Of a DNA stretch of 64,000 nucleotides, positions 21,908-31,941 are shown piece after piece. The notes under the pieces were generated by a model, which saw nothing but the letters and a program-made list of their open reading frames with translations, did not search any database and was not told the origin of the DNA. The position numbers and the translations under genes were made by a program. The DNA is from Pararhizobium polonicum (GTDB taxonomy: Bacteria; Pseudomonadota; Alphaproteobacteria; Rhizobiales; Rhizobiaceae): NCBI RefSeq assembly GCF_001687365.1, contig NZ_LGLV01000008.1:248001-312000 (forward strand), in the 5' to 3' direction. The number at the start of each line of letters is the position of its first letter. The first letter of the stretch is position 1.

Positions 21908-22794
21908 CGATCGGCTTTATCGGTCTCGGTCACATGGGCGGCCCGATGGCTGCCAATCTTGTCAAGGCTGGCCATACGGTCAAAGGGTTCGATCTCTCGC
22001 AACCCTTGCTGGATGAAGCGCAAGGAAAGGGCGTCGCCGCCTGCGCGTCGCTTGCCGAAGCGGTCTCTGGCGCCGACACGGTCATCACCATGCTTCCCGC
22101 CGGCAAACATGTTCTGTCGGTCTGGCAGGAACTGGTCGCGACGGTGCCATCCGGTACGCTGCTGATCGACTGCTCGACCATTGACATAGACAGCGCCCGC
22201 AAGGCGCATGAGATGGCCGCCGGAAAAGGTTGCCCCTCGCTCGATGCGCCGGTATCCGGCGGCACCGGTGGCGCGGCAGCGGGAACGCTCACCTTTATGA
22301 TTGGCGGCGAGCAGCAGGCCTTCGCGGATGCCGCGCCAATCTTCCAGGCAATGGGCAAGAAGATCATCCATTGCGGCGGGCCAACGGCGGGGCAGGCGGC
22401 GAAGATCTGCAACAACATGATCCTCGGCATCAGCATGATCGCCGTCGGCGAGGCCTTCGTACTCGGCGAAAAGCTCGGCCTCTCGCATCAGGCGCTCTAT
22501 GATGTCGCCTCGGTTTCCTCAGGCCAGTGCTGGTCGCTCACCACCTATTGCCCCGTGCCAGGCCCGGTTCCCACATCCCCGGCCAACAACGACTACAAGC
22601 CCGGTTTTGCCGGAGCCCTCATGCTGAAAGACCTGAAGCTCTCCCAGGAGGCAGCACAATCGGCGGGGGCGACAACGCCGCTCGGGGCCAAGGCTGCGGA
22701 GCTCTACGCGCTGTTCAACGAGCTCGGAAACGCCGACAAGGATTTTTCCGGCATCATCGACATGTTAAGGCAACAATCCGGCGGCACCGCCTGA
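21904..22794 (+). CDS. mmsB: 3-hydroxyisobutyrate dehydrogenase
   Basis: A 296-residue beta-hydroxyacid dehydrogenase that oxidises 3-hydroxyisobutyrate to methylmalonate semialdehyde with NAD. The N-terminal Rossmann motif is [21 protein letters not shown], abbreviated here by its GLGHMG core. The substrate motif is [12 protein letters not shown] and the catalytic lysine lies in [14 protein letters not shown]. The [17 protein letters not shown] segment is typical of MmsB. The ATGA overlap with the hydrolase gene implies coupled translation. MmsA, the next enzyme of the pathway, is not in the window. Confidence 0.95.
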   Translation: MTIGFIGLGHMGGPMAANLVKAGHTVKGFDLSQPLLDEAQGKGVAACASLAEAVSGADTVITMLPAGKHVLSVWQELVATVPSGTLLIDCSTIDIDSARKAHEMAAGKGCPSLDAPVSGGTGGAAAGTLTFMIGGEQQAFADAAPIFQAMGKKIIHCGGPTAGQAAKICNNMILGISMIAVGEAFVLGEKLGLSHQALYDVASVSSGQCWSLTTYCPVPGPVPTSPANNDYKPGFAGALMLKDLKLSQEAAQSAGATTPLGAKAAELYALFNELGNADKDFSGIIDMLRQQSGGTA

Positions 22795-22828
22795 AAACGC
22801 CTTAAACGCCCGCAAGAGGATCACGCCC

Positions 22829-23599
22829 ATGGAAAAACCGATCATCATCGAACAGCAGGACCGGGTTGTGGTCGTCACACTGAACCGGCCCGCCGCGCGT
22901 AATGCGCTCAATTCCGAGATCATGAATGCGCTGGTAACCGATCTTGCGCCGCTCGACCGCGACCCCGGCGTTGGCTGCTTTGTGCTGAAGGGCTCAGACA
23001 AGGCATTCGCGGCAGGCGCCGATATCAAGGAGATGGCCGACAAGTCGTTCGCCAACATGTTTGGCGAGGACTTCTTTGCCGCCTGGGACCGGTTCGCATC
23101 GTTCCGCACGCCGAAGATCGCGGCGGTCTCGGGTTATGCGCTCGGTGGCGGCTGCGAACTGGCGATGATGTGCGACATGATCTTTGCCGCCGACACCGCC
23201 ATGTTCGGCCAGCCGGAGATCAAGCTCGGCGTCATCCCCGGCATGGGCGGTTCGCAGCGGCTGACGAAGCTTGTCGGCAAGGCAAAAGCGATGGACATGA
23301 TCCTGACCGGGCGAATGATGGATGCGACGGAGGCCGAACGCTGCGGCCTCGTTGCGCGCGTCCTGCCGGCGGACAAGCTGATCGACGAAACGCTGGCCGC
23401 CGCCCGCACGATCGCCGGTTACGGCAAGGCCGCCACCATGGCCGCCCGCGAAGCGGTCGATCGTGCCCTCGAAGGGGGGCTGCGCGAAGGCATCCTGTTC
23501 GAACGCCGTATTTTCCATGCACTGTTTGCGACCCACGATCAGAAGGAGGGCATGGCCGCCTTCATCGAAAAGCGGCCGCCGCAATTTCAGGGCAAATAG
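22829..23599 (+). CDS. Enoyl-CoA hydratase
   Basis: A 256-residue crotonase-family hydratase. The oxyanion-hole region is [14 protein letters not shown]. The two catalytic glutamates are expected in [15 protein letters not shown] and [18 protein letters not shown], and both are present. In this operon it would hydrate methacrylyl-CoA and tiglyl-CoA, linking the acyl-CoA dehydrogenase to the HIBCH/MmsB branch and the SDR/thiolase branch. It is the last gene of the block, and no clear terminator follows in the 121 nt before the SulP gene. Confidence 0.92.
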   Translation: MEKPIIIEQQDRVVVVTLNRPAARNALNSEIMNALVTDLAPLDRDPGVGCFVLKGSDKAFAAGADIKEMADKSFANMFGEDFFAAWDRFASFRTPKIAAVSGYALGGGCELAMMCDMIFAADTAMFGQPEIKLGVIPGMGGSQRLTKLVGKAKAMDMILTGRMMDATEAERCGLVARVLPADKLIDETLAAARTIAGYGKAATMAAREAVDRALEGGLREGILFERRIFHALFATHDQKEGMAAFIEKRPPQFQGK

Positions 23600-23720
23600 G
23601 CGGCCGGTCAGTCCGAAGGTTGAGATAGGTCTGTTTGAGGCGCTATCGCAGTGAAAGACCAGGTGCCGTACAATCCGTGCTATTGAGGCGATCTGAAAAC
23701 CAGCGGAGCAACAGCCGTCG

Positions 23721-25337
23721 ATGCGCAAGGGAGACTGGATCGCAGGCGTGTCCGTGGCGGGGCTGATGTTGCCTGAAGCGGTCGCCTATGCGGGAATAGC
23801 CGGATTGCCGCCTCAGCGGGCCATTTTTGCCGCGGTTGCCGGCTGTCTCGCCTATGCGGTGATTGGCAGAAGCCGGTTTGCCATCGTCACCCCCACCTCG
23901 TCTTCGGCAGCGATCCTTGCTGCAACGCTTGCCGCCATGCCGGGCTCTGTCGGCGACAAGGCGGCGCTTGCCACCATCGTGGTGGCACTGGTCGGCATTC
24001 TCTTCCTGCTCGCATCGGCGATGCGGCTTGGAAACCTGGCGGGATTTATCTCCCGGCCGGTCCTGCGTGGTTTTGCCTTCGGGTTGGCGATAACCATTAT
24101 CCTGCGGCAGCTCCCGGTTCTGGCCGGTGTGGACGTGAAAGCCCCGGATGTTTTTCATCTGGCGATCGGCCTTGTTTCCTCCGCGCCGCAATGGCATCTG
24201 CCGAGCGTTCTGGTCGGTGTGGCCGCTCTTGCCGCCCTCATTGTTCTGCGCCGCATTCCTCTGGTTCCGGGTGCCTTTCTGGTGCTCGGCGCGGGCATCG
24301 CCGCGTCCTTCCTCTTCGATCTCGCCCATCATGGCGTCGCGCTTGTCGGCAGCATTCCATTGGAGGCCGCATGGCCGGAATTCTCGGGACGCCAATGGAC
24401 GGAAATCAGGGCACTTCTGCCCTTCGTGCTGCCGCTGATGCTCATTCTCTTTGCCGAATCCTGGGGGACCTTGCGGTCCCTAGCACTGCGCAACAACGAA
24501 ACCGTCGAGGCAAACCGCGAGCTTGGTGCCCTGGGTTTTGCAAATGTTGCCAGCGCCGTTGTCCAGGGCATGCCGGTTGGCGCCGGTTTCTCGGCGGGAG
24601 CGGCGAGCGAGGCTGCGGGTGCACAAAGCCGGGCAACGGCCGTCATCGCGGCGTTCGGCCTGGCGTTCTTGATGATTTTCGCTCCCGGTCCGGTGGCGCT
24701 GCTTCCGCAACCGGTCCTGGCGGCGGTGGTCGTGGCAGCACTGACCCATGCTCTCAATCCTATGCCGCTGCTGCGCCTCTGGCAGTTGAACCGTGATGGT
24801 TTCATCGCGCTCGCGGCAGTGTTTGGCGTGCTGGTGTTCGGCGTTCTGGATGGAATGCTGGTGGCGATCGCGCTGTCGCTGGCTGCCCTGCTCAGGCGTC
24901 TGGCATCGCCTTATGTCGCGCGCCTTGGCCGGCTTGGCCAGGGCCACGATTTCGTCGATATCGCACGTCACGCCGACGCGGCGCAGATTCCGGGCGTTGC
25001 CATCTGGCGGCCGGCACAGCCGCTGTTTTTCGCCAATGCGGATGCCATGCTGACCACCATTGCCCATGACGTTCATGCCGAAAGTGCTATCGCGGCCGTC
25101 ATTGTCAGCCTTGAGGAGAGTTTCGATCTCGACAGCACCGCGCTCGATGCACTGCTGGAATTCGACAAGACGATAGGATCGTCCGGCAAGCGGGTGCACT
25201 ATGCGCGCGTCCATGACCGGGCGCGCGACCTGATCGCGGCTGCATCACCCGAACTTGCCGGACGATGTAGCGTCAGCGTCGACGATGCCGTTGCCGCCGT
25301 TTTGTCTCAACCATCCCGCTCTGGAGGTCCTTCATGA
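23721..25337 (+). CDS. SulP-family anion transporter with STAS domain
   Basis: A 538-residue inner-membrane protein. Its many hydrophobic segments start with the SulP signature GLMLPEAVAYAGIAGLPPQ, followed by TPTSSSAAILAATLAAM and PVGAGFSAGAASEAAGAQ. A C-terminal cytoplasmic STAS domain begins near residue 420 (GVAIWRPAQPLFFANAD, DSTALDALLEF). SulP proteins carry sulfate, bicarbonate or dicarboxylates; the substrate cannot be told here. GGAG lies about 11 nt before the ATG. The stop overlaps the next gene as ATGA, so the ParB-like protein is translationally coupled to it. Confidence 0.9.
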   Translation: MRKGDWIAGVSVAGLMLPEAVAYAGIAGLPPQRAIFAAVAGCLAYAVIGRSRFAIVTPTSSSAAILAATLAAMPGSVGDKAALATIVVALVGILFLLASAMRLGNLAGFISRPVLRGFAFGLAITIILRQLPVLAGVDVKAPDVFHLAIGLVSSAPQWHLPSVLVGVAALAALIVLRRIPLVPGAFLVLGAGIAASFLFDLAHHGVALVGSIPLEAAWPEFSGRQWTEIRALLPFVLPLMLILFAESWGTLRSLALRNNETVEANRELGALGFANVASAVVQGMPVGAGFSAGAASEAAGAQSRATAVIAAFGLAFLMIFAPGPVALLPQPVLAAVVVAALTHALNPMPLLRLWQLNRDGFIALAAVFGVLVFGVLDGMLVAIALSLAALLRRLASPYVARLGRLGQGHDFVDIARHADAAQIPGVAIWRPAQPLFFANADAMLTTIAHDVHAESAIAAVIVSLEESFDLDSTALDALLEFDKTIGSSGKRVHYARVHDRARDLIAAASPELAGRCSVSVDDAVAAVLSQPSRSGGPS

Positions 25338-25951
25338 CGCAGTCATACGAACCACGCCTGCAGCCGGTGGCCATAGCAAGCTTCAGGCCGACACAGATGA
25401 CTGTCGGCTTTCACGAGGTCGCCAGCAAACGGCTGGAATGGCGCGCGCATGCCGGGCGTAACGGAGCGAAATTCCTCGGCCGCCACATGGTTCCGGTCGT
25501 TCTCGGTCCGAAGAAGCGCGCTTACCTGATTGACCATCACCATCTCGCCAGAGCGCTTCAGGAGGAGGGCGTCGAACATGTCCTGACCAGTGTTGTCGCC
25601 GATCTCAGCGGCCTCGGAAAACCGGAATTCTGGTCGGTGATGGATCACTATCGCTGGACGTATCCATTCGATGCCAAAGGCATGCGCCAGCCGCACGATC
25701 GTCTCCCCAAGACGGTCGCGGATCTCGTCGATGATCCCTACCGGTCTCTGGCCGGAGCCCTTCGCACGTCAGGCGGCTATGCCAAGGACAATACGCCGTT
25801 TAGCGAGTTCATGTGGGCGGATTTTCTGCGCAACCGCGTCGATGCCCGAGCGCTGCACAAGGATTTCAAGGGGGCCGTGGCCGAGGCCATGAAGCTTGCC
25901 CGCACGAAGGCCGCAAGCCATCTGCCGGGATGGTGCGGCCCGGACGATTGA
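25334..25951 (+). CDS. ParB-like nuclease-domain protein (ParBc_2 type)
   Basis: A 205-residue protein resembling the putative ParB-like family PF08857. It has an N-terminal TQMTVGFHEV segment, then the KKRAYLIDHHHLARALQEEG core that parallels the DGHHR-type motif of ParB/sulfiredoxin folds, and a C-terminal region with WADFLRNR. It is not a chromosome-partitioning ParB: it lacks an HTH and is not next to parA. Its coupling to a SulP transporter is unexplained. Sulfiredoxin/ParB folds can bind nucleotides, so a nucleotide-dependent regulatory role is possible but unproven. Confidence 0.75.
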   Translation: MTQSYEPRLQPVAIASFRPTQMTVGFHEVASKRLEWRAHAGRNGAKFLGRHMVPVVLGPKKRAYLIDHHHLARALQEEGVEHVLTSVVADLSGLGKPEFWSVMDHYRWTYPFDAKGMRQPHDRLPKTVADLVDDPYRSLAGALRTSGGYAKDNTPFSEFMWADFLRNRVDARALHKDFKGAVAEAMKLARTKAASHLPGWCGPDD

Positions 25952-25958
25952 CCCAAAC

Positions 25959-25982
25959 AGCGACAGGCTTTTCGCAGTCGCT
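25959..25982. terminator. Weak hairpin between convergent genes
   Basis: AGCGAC and GTCGCT pair around a 12-nt loop within the 33-nt gap between the ParB-like gene and the RND pump gene, which converge here. The T content after either arm is low, so this is only a possible bidirectional terminator. Confidence 0.3.
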
Positions 25983-25984
25983 CT

Positions 25985-28900
25985 TCAACCTGTCACGGGG
26001 ACAGCCTTCCTGCGCATCCGCATCCGGAGTGACCGTATGAAGGTGGACAGCCGTTCAATCTCGACGAAGATGACCGGCGTCATGAAAAGGGTCAGCACCT
26101 GGCTGACGAGAAGCCCGCCGACCACCGCGACGCCGAGCGGCTGGCGCAGCTCCGAGCTGGCGCCCGTTCCGATCGCAATCGGCAGCGCACCGAGCAGAGC
26201 GCAGAAGGTCGTCATCATGATCGGCCGGAAGCGGCGTACCGCCGCCTGATGGATGGCATCCAGCGTTTCGTGATGCTCGTCGCGTTGAAGCGTCAGGGCC
26301 ACGTCGATCATCATGATCGCATTCTTCTTGACGATACCGATCAGCATCAAGAGGCCAATCAGCGCGATGATCGACAGATCGAAGCCGAAGAGCTTGAGCG
26401 TCAGCAAGGCTCCAAAGGCGGCTGACGGCAGGCCGGAGAGAATGGTCAGCGGATGCAGAAAGCTTTCGTAGAACACGCCGAGCACCACATAGATGGTCAG
26501 GATCGCCGCCCCGATCAGCAGTCCGGTATTGCCGCTTGCCTGCTGGAAGATCTGTGCGGCGCCGGCGTAACTGGTGGTGACGGAGGACGGCAGGTGGACC
26601 TGCTCCTTCAGCGCCTCGATGCGATCGGTCGCCGTTCCGAGTGATACGCCCGGTGGCAGATTGAACGATAGCGTCACGGCGGTCAGCTGTCCGGTCTGGT
26701 TGACGGTGACCGGCCCTGCCTCGCGCGTCACGCGCGCAAAGCTCGAAAGTGGCACGAGTGCGCCGGACGTGGAGGCGACCCGGATCGCCGCCAGCGATTG
26801 TTCGTTCCAATCCAGCGACTGGTCGTATTCGAGAATGACGTCGTAGCTGTCGCCGGTGGTTTGGATCTGTGTAACGACATAGCTGCCGAATGCGGCTTCC
26901 AGCGTCGTGCGCAGCGCCTGCGACGAAATTCCAAGGGTATTGGCACGGTCGTTATCGACGGCAACATGCGCCTGAAGCGCGTTGTTCTGGAGATCGGAAG
27001 CGACATCAACGAAATTGGCCCGGTCGGCGCGCATCGCCTCGGCGAGCGTTTGCGAAGAATCCCGCGCCGCCTGGGCATCGATGGATTGCAGTACCAGCTG
27101 ATAGAGGCTCTGGGTGCTGCGGCCGCCGAAGCGCAGGCTTTGCTGGGGGGTGATGAACGCCTTCAAGCCTGCGATCTGCGATAGCGAGCCCCGCAACGCC
27201 TGCAGGGTTTCGTCGAGCGGTAGGCGTGCGTCGCGCGGTTTTAGCTGCACGAGCAGCGAGCCGGCGTTGAGCGCCGATCCGCCGGGGCCGGAGCCGAGCG
27301 TCGACGTCACATGCGCAACGGCGGGATCGGCGGCAACGATGGCCGCGGCGCGCGCCTGCAAGGCGCTCATCGCCTGATAGGATATGTCCTGCCGTGCCTG
27401 CGTCGAGACGGTCAGAAGACCGATATCCTCGGCAGGAAAGAAGCTGCGCGGCAGGTTCGTGAACATCCAGCCGGATGCTGCGAAGGTGGCGACGAACACC
27501 AGCATGACCAGCGCGCGGTGGTTCAGGCACCAGCCGACGGAGCGGCCATAGGCGGCGGTTACCCGGTCGAACAGCCCCTCGCGCGGTGCCTCTTCGTGCG
27601 GCTGATGCGGCAGGCGGGCTGCAAGCATCGGCGTGACGGTGAGCGAGACGAGAGCCGAAGACAGAATGGCCAGCGTCACGACGACGCCGAACTCGTTCAG
27701 CACGCGCCCGACGATACCGCCCATCAGCAGAATGGGCAGGAAAACGGCGACCAGCGAAATCGACATCGAAACAATGGTGCCGGTGACCTCGCGGCTGCCC
27801 TCGATTGCCGCTTGTAGGGGGGCCATGCCCTCTTCGACCTTGCGCACGATATTTTCCAGCATGACGATGGCATCGTCGACGACAAGGCCGACGGACAGGG
27901 TCAGGCCCAGAAGGGAGATGTTGTCGATGGAGAAACCGAGCGCATACATTGCCCCCACCGTCGCCACCAGCGACAGCGGCACGGCGAGCCCTGGGATAAG
28001 CGTGGCCGACAGCCGCCGCAGGAACAGATAGATCACCAGAACGACGAGGCCGATGGTGATCATCAGCGTTGTCTCGACATCGGCCACGGCCGCGCGGATC
28101 GACACGGAGGCATCGTTGACGACATTGATATGCATGTCGGCGGGAAGGCCGGCCTGAAGTTCCGGCACCTTGGCCAGAATGGCATCGACCACCGCCACGG
28201 TATTGGCGCCCGGCTGACGCTGGACGGCCAGCGCGATGGCCGGCTTGCCGTCCAGCCAGCTTCCCTGATTGACGACGGTCACGCTGTCCTTCACGTTGGC
28301 GACATCGCTCAGCCGCACGATCCGGCCACCGGGTTGGGCGATAATCAGTGTTTTGAAGGCGGCGGCATCGCTGCGCTGGGTCGAAACCTCGACGGTCAAT
28401 GCCTGGGATTTGTTCTGAAGTGTGCCGACGGGCGATTGATCGTTGGCTGCTGCCAGCGTTGTCGCCAGGCCATCCAGCGAAAGGCCCCGGCTTTGCAGCT
28501 TGCGCGGATCGACCTCGATGCGCACGGCATAGGCTTTTTGGCCGAAGACCTGTGCCTGGGCCACGCCGGAGATCGTCGACAGTGCGGGGGAAATGATGTT
28601 TTCCGCCACATCGTCCATTTTCGTCAGCGATGCGCCGTCACCCGTCAGCGCCAAGATGAGCACCGGGGCGTCTGCCGGGTTCGCCTTCCGGTAGCTTGGC
28701 GGCGCGGTCAGATTGTCGGGCAATTGCCGTCCAGCCCGCGCAATCGCGGCCTGCACATCGGCGGCGGCGGCATCGATATCACGCGAAAGGGAGAACTGGA
28801 TGGTGATCTGGGTATTGCCGAGCGATGAGCTGGCGCTGATCGTGTCGATACCGGCGATCGTCTCGAATTGCTTGATCAGGGGCGTTGCGACAGAACTGGC

Positions 28901-29077
28901 CATCGTATCGGGCGATGCGCCGGCAAGCTGGGCGGAGACGTTGATCGTCGGAAAATCGGCCTGCGGCAGGGCGGCGACTGGTAGATTGGTGTATGCGGAT
29001 GCGCCCGCGAGAAGGATGCCGATGGTCAAGAGGATCGTTGCGACCGGGCGGCGGATGAAGATTTCGGAGATGTTCAT
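25985..29077 (-). CDS. RND multidrug efflux transporter (inner-membrane pump)
   Basis: A 1030-residue HAE1-type RND pump, closest in style to MdtB/MdtC. The N-terminus MNISEIFIRRPVATILLTIG is standard. The periplasmic loop begins with LPVAALPQADFPTI, and TMS4 carries GLVVDDAIVMLENI with the proton-relay aspartates. The C-terminal half repeats the layout, ending with GIVKKNAIMMIDVAL. It works as a trimer with the adaptor encoded just upstream and an outer-membrane TolC-type channel that is not in this window. Its start overlaps the adaptor stop (ATGA). Substrates are unknown. Confidence 0.95.
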   Translation of the reverse strand: MNISEIFIRRPVATILLTIGILLAGASAYTNLPVAALPQADFPTINVSAQLAGASPDTMASSVATPLIKQFETIAGIDTISASSSLGNTQITIQFSLSRDIDAAAADVQAAIARAGRQLPDNLTAPPSYRKANPADAPVLILALTGDGASLTKMDDVAENIISPALSTISGVAQAQVFGQKAYAVRIEVDPRKLQSRGLSLDGLATTLAAANDQSPVGTLQNKSQALTVEVSTQRSDAAAFKTLIIAQPGGRIVRLSDVANVKDSVTVVNQGSWLDGKPAIALAVQRQPGANTVAVVDAILAKVPELQAGLPADMHINVVNDASVSIRAAVADVETTLMITIGLVVLVIYLFLRRLSATLIPGLAVPLSLVATVGAMYALGFSIDNISLLGLTLSVGLVVDDAIVMLENIVRKVEEGMAPLQAAIEGSREVTGTIVSMSISLVAVFLPILLMGGIVGRVLNEFGVVVTLAILSSALVSLTVTPMLAARLPHQPHEEAPREGLFDRVTAAYGRSVGWCLNHRALVMLVFVATFAASGWMFTNLPRSFFPAEDIGLLTVSTQARQDISYQAMSALQARAAAIVAADPAVAHVTSTLGSGPGGSALNAGSLLVQLKPRDARLPLDETLQALRGSLSQIAGLKAFITPQQSLRFGGRSTQSLYQLVLQSIDAQAARDSSQTLAEAMRADRANFVDVASDLQNNALQAHVAVDNDRANTLGISSQALRTTLEAAFGSYVVTQIQTTGDSYDVILEYDQSLDWNEQSLAAIRVASTSGALVPLSSFARVTREAGPVTVNQTGQLTAVTLSFNLPPGVSLGTATDRIEALKEQVHLPSSVTTSYAGAAQIFQQASGNTGLLIGAAILTIYVVLGVFYESFLHPLTILSGLPSAAFGALLTLKLFGFDLSIIALIGLLMLIGIVKKNAIMMIDVALTLQRDEHHETLDAIHQAAVRRFRPIMMTTFCALLGALPIAIGTGASSELRQPLGVAVVGGLLVSQVLTLFMTPVIFVEIERLSTFIRSLRMRMRRKAVPVTG

Positions 29078-30318
29078 TGTGCCGCTCCGGCATCGGACGC
29101 GCTGTCGGCAACCTTCTCGGCCGTGGGTTCCGGCGCGGAAACGACGGTTACGTGGGTGCCCTCCACCAGCCCCGCTTGCCCTTCCGTGACGACAACCTCA
29201 CCCTTCTCCAGGCCACGCGCGATGCCGGCCGTGTCTCCGGCGCTCAAAGCGACCTCGACCTTGCGCACCTGGACGGTATTATCCTGGCCGACAACGTAGC
29301 AGATGGAGCCATCGTCGTGGGGCTGGAGCGAAACGGCCGGCACGATGACCAGGCCATCCTTTTCACCGGCATTGACCGTGATATCCAGGGACTGCCCCGG
29401 CCAGAACGCACTATCTGCATTCTCCAGCAGCGCCCGCAGCTTGAAGGTGCCGGAGGCGGGGTCCACCGCGTTATCGATGAAGACGATCGGTCCCGATGCC
29501 GCTGTGGTGTCGTCCTGAGACATCATCGGGGCAATGCGAACGTTGAGTTTTCCGGCCGAAAGTGCTGACCGGGCAAGGTCGAGATCGGGCTCCGCAAGCG
29601 TGAATTCCGCGTAGACCGGTTTCATCTGCGTCAGTGTCACGATATCCGCGCCCGGGGCGACATAGGCGCCGGGGGAGAATAAAATCACGCCGAGCTTGCC
29701 GTCGAAGGGCGCGCGAATTTGCGTCTGCGTCAGTGCGACCTTGTCCGCAGCCAGATTTGCCTGATCGACGGCAATGGCGCCTTCGGCCTGTTTTGCAGCC
29801 GCAACTGCATCATCAAGCTGCTGCTGTGTCTGGGCACCGGCATTGCTGAGGGCCTGTACCCGCTTCAAAGTGGTATTGGCATCGTCAAGCGTCGCCTGAT
29901 CCTTCGTCAGGGTGGCGGTATCGCGCTGTATGTTTGCCTTGATCGTCCGGTCATCCAGCTGCACCAGCAGATCGCCGGCCTTGACGTCGGCGCCATCCTT
30001 GACCAGCACCTCGGCGACGATCCCCGAGGCCAGACTGGAAAGCGCCGTCGAGGCAATCGGAACGATGGTGCCGATCGCCTTGCGCGTGATCGGCAAGGAC
30101 CCTGCCTTTGCCGTGGCCACCGTCACGGTGACGGCATGGCCCCCATGTCCTGCGGCCCCCTGTTTCTGCCCGGAGCCACCGGCAAGGTCCTTTGCGTCGG
30201 ATTTTACTGAGGCGGTCTTTGCCAAAAACCCGGGCAGATAGGGCGCCAGTTCGGCGCGCCCGAGGAAAATGCCCACGGCGGCAACCGAAAGGACAAGCAA
30301 TGAATTCCGGTACCGCAT
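29074..30318 (-). CDS. RND efflux membrane-fusion (adaptor) protein, MdtA-like
   Basis: A 414-residue periplasmic adaptor. It has an N-terminal membrane anchor or signal (NSLLVLSVAAVGIFLG), a lipoyl/barrel-sandwich part with VLVKDGADVKAGDLLVQLDD, a coiled-coil hairpin of repeated alanine-rich helices (about residues 130-200), and the returning strand IRAPFDGKLGVILFSPGAYV. AAGGA lies 7 nt before the ATG. It is the first gene of a two-gene efflux operon with the RND pump. An inverted repeat about 65 bp upstream could be a repressor site. Confidence 0.94.
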   Translation of the reverse strand: MRYRNSLLVLSVAAVGIFLGRAELAPYLPGFLAKTASVKSDAKDLAGGSGQKQGAAGHGGHAVTVTVATAKAGSLPITRKAIGTIVPIASTALSSLASGIVAEVLVKDGADVKAGDLLVQLDDRTIKANIQRDTATLTKDQATLDDANTTLKRVQALSNAGAQTQQQLDDAVAAAKQAEGAIAVDQANLAADKVALTQTQIRAPFDGKLGVILFSPGAYVAPGADIVTLTQMKPVYAEFTLAEPDLDLARSALSAGKLNVRIAPMMSQDDTTAASGPIVFIDNAVDPASGTFKLRALLENADSAFWPGQSLDITVNAGEKDGLVIVPAVSLQPHDDGSICYVVGQDNTVQVRKVEVALSAGDTAGIARGLEKGEVVVTEGQAGLVEGTHVTVVSAPEPTAEKVADSASDAGAAQ

Positions 30319-30810
30319 GCTGCGTTCCTTCAGTGGGAATGACGCTTTGCTACGAAGTTTAAAATCTAGCCGAAAAAGAGTTGATAGAAATCAATAAGTT
30401 GTGATTTCGTCTAATTTTCGGGATTCAGTGGAGACCGCATTGCCCTGGATTGGTTTCACCCGTCGTCGCTATGGCCGACGGTTGAGCTGGCGTGCAAGCC
30501 GTCGGACGGATCGGCGCCCTGAACGGTCATGCCGGTGGGAGCGGGAGAAGACGTTCGAAAATCCGCCTGTATCATGCTGGTTCCTGCTTCGAGAACAGTA
30601 CACATCGATCATTGAATTTCGTCGAGATTGCGTCTGTCCTGAAGACTGGCTTTGCCGACATCCGCAAACGCGATTTGAAATCCGGTCTGCGGGACGCGGG
30701 CCGGGCATCGTCAGCGCCGTCAACGCAAACGGCGGGTGCTGGCGCAACGCTCTTTCGACAGATAGATAGACCATCGGCAAGCTGTTTTGAGAGCAGGGAA
30801 AACGAAGACG
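30319..30810. other. Divergent intergenic region without recognised genes
   Basis: These 492 bases separate the efflux operon (minus) from the iron ABC ATPase (plus). The first 100 bases are AT-rich and probably hold the efflux promoter and a TTGAT-N4-ATCAA repeat. The remaining 390 bases have coding-like GC content and several open frames, but no protein family, signal or consistent start could be recognised. It may contain a decayed gene. Confidence 0.5.
30381..30394. promoter_or_regulatory. Inverted repeat TTGATAGAAATCAA, possible operator
   Basis: A perfect 5-bp inverted repeat with a 4-nt centre lies 63 nt upstream of the efflux adaptor start, in an AT-rich segment suited to a promoter. 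The spacing and position would suit a MarR- or TetR-type repressor, but no such regulator is encoded nearby. Confidence 0.3.
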
Positions 30811-31878
30811 ATGACTGACAGACGACAAGCGCCCGGCCATGTGCTCGAACTCCAGGGCGTCGGGCGGCGTTTCGGCACGGTCGCCGCGCTGGCCAACATC
30901 GATCTCGCGATTGCAGCCGGCGAGATCATCTGCCTTGTCGGCCGATCCGGCTGCGGCAAGTCTTCGCTTCTGCGCATCATCGCCGGCGTCGATACGCCCG
31001 ATTCCGGCCGCGTGCTTCTGAAGGGCAACGAGGTTTCCGGACCGTCCCGTTTTATCGAGCCCGAGGCGCGCAATATCGGTTTCGTGTTTCAGGATTACGC
31101 GCTGTTTCCGCATCTGAGCGTCGAGCAGAACGTGATGTTCGGGCTGAAGCGTCTGCCGGGCAAGGAAGCCGGCACGCGGGCGCGGGCCATCATCGAGCAT
31201 ATCGGTATCGGCGATCTTGCCGGGCGGTACCCGCATATGCTGTCGGGCGGCGAGCAGCAGCGGGTGGCGCTTGCCCGGGCGCTGGCGCCCAAGCCGGACA
31301 TTCTGTTGATGGACGAGCCGTTTTCCAACCTCGACCGTGGCTTGCGCGACCGGGTGCGAGAGGAGACGCTGGCCCTGCTGCGCGGCCTTGGCACAACGGT
31401 CATCATGGTCACCCACGATCCGGAAGAGGCGCTCTCGGCCGGCGACAGGGTCGTACTGATGAAGAATGGCGAAATCGTCCAGACCGGCACGGGCTACGAT
31501 CTGCACGATCGGCCGAAGACACCCTATGCGGCAGAGTTCTTCTGCGCCTTCAACAAGATCCCGGGTGTCTACCGTGATGGCCACGTGGAAACGGCCATCG
31601 GCCGTTTTGCCCACAGGCTGGATGCCGATAACGGCGCCGCGGCAATGCTGTACCTCCGGCCGCAGGGGCTTTCGGTGGTGGAGGGGGAGGGGAACCTTGC
31701 CGGCCGCCTTGCCGGTCGCGCCTTTCTGGGCGAAGTGGAGCAACTGTCGGTACGCGTTGAAAATCTGGCCGAGCCCTTGCGTGTGCGCACGACAAGCCGA
31801 TTGCCGATGGATGCCGATGCGGTCAATCTGGCGATTCTGCCCGGCAGTACGCTCGCCTTTTCGCACCCGGGATCGTAA
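30811..31878 (+). CDS. fbpC: Iron(III) ABC transporter ATP-binding protein
   Basis: A 355-residue ATPase with Walker A GRSGCGKSSLL, the Q-loop FVFQDYALFPH, the ABC signature LSGGEQQRVALARAL and Walker B ILLMDEPFSNLD. A C-terminal regulatory domain follows, including LYLRPQGLSVVEGEG. The N-terminal start at ATG 30811 is preferred over an upstream in-frame TTG. FbpC-type proteins energise iron uptake with the binding protein and permease encoded downstream. Separation from fbpA by 116 nt with its own iron box suggests that the ATPase and the rest can be transcribed independently. Confidence 0.88.
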   Translation: MTDRRQAPGHVLELQGVGRRFGTVAALANIDLAIAAGEIICLVGRSGCGKSSLLRIIAGVDTPDSGRVLLKGNEVSGPSRFIEPEARNIGFVFQDYALFPHLSVEQNVMFGLKRLPGKEAGTRARAIIEHIGIGDLAGRYPHMLSGGEQQRVALARALAPKPDILLMDEPFSNLDRGLRDRVREETLALLRGLGTTVIMVTHDPEEALSAGDRVVLMKNGEIVQTGTGYDLHDRPKTPYAAEFFCAFNKIPGVYRDGHVETAIGRFAHRLDADNGAAAMLYLRPQGLSVVEGEGNLAGRLAGRAFLGEVEQLSVRVENLAEPLRVRTTSRLPMDADAVNLAILPGSTLAFSHPGS

Positions 31879-31941
31879 CCGGACTGCAGCCGCGCAATCA
31901 CACCTCCGTGATCGTTAACCGTAAACTGCCGCCCGTTAACT

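Noticed and set aside
25334..25951. Calling the ParB-like gene a chromosome or plasmid partition gene
   Set aside because: There is no parA neighbour, no HTH domain and no parS-like sites, and the family is the distinct ParBc_2 type.
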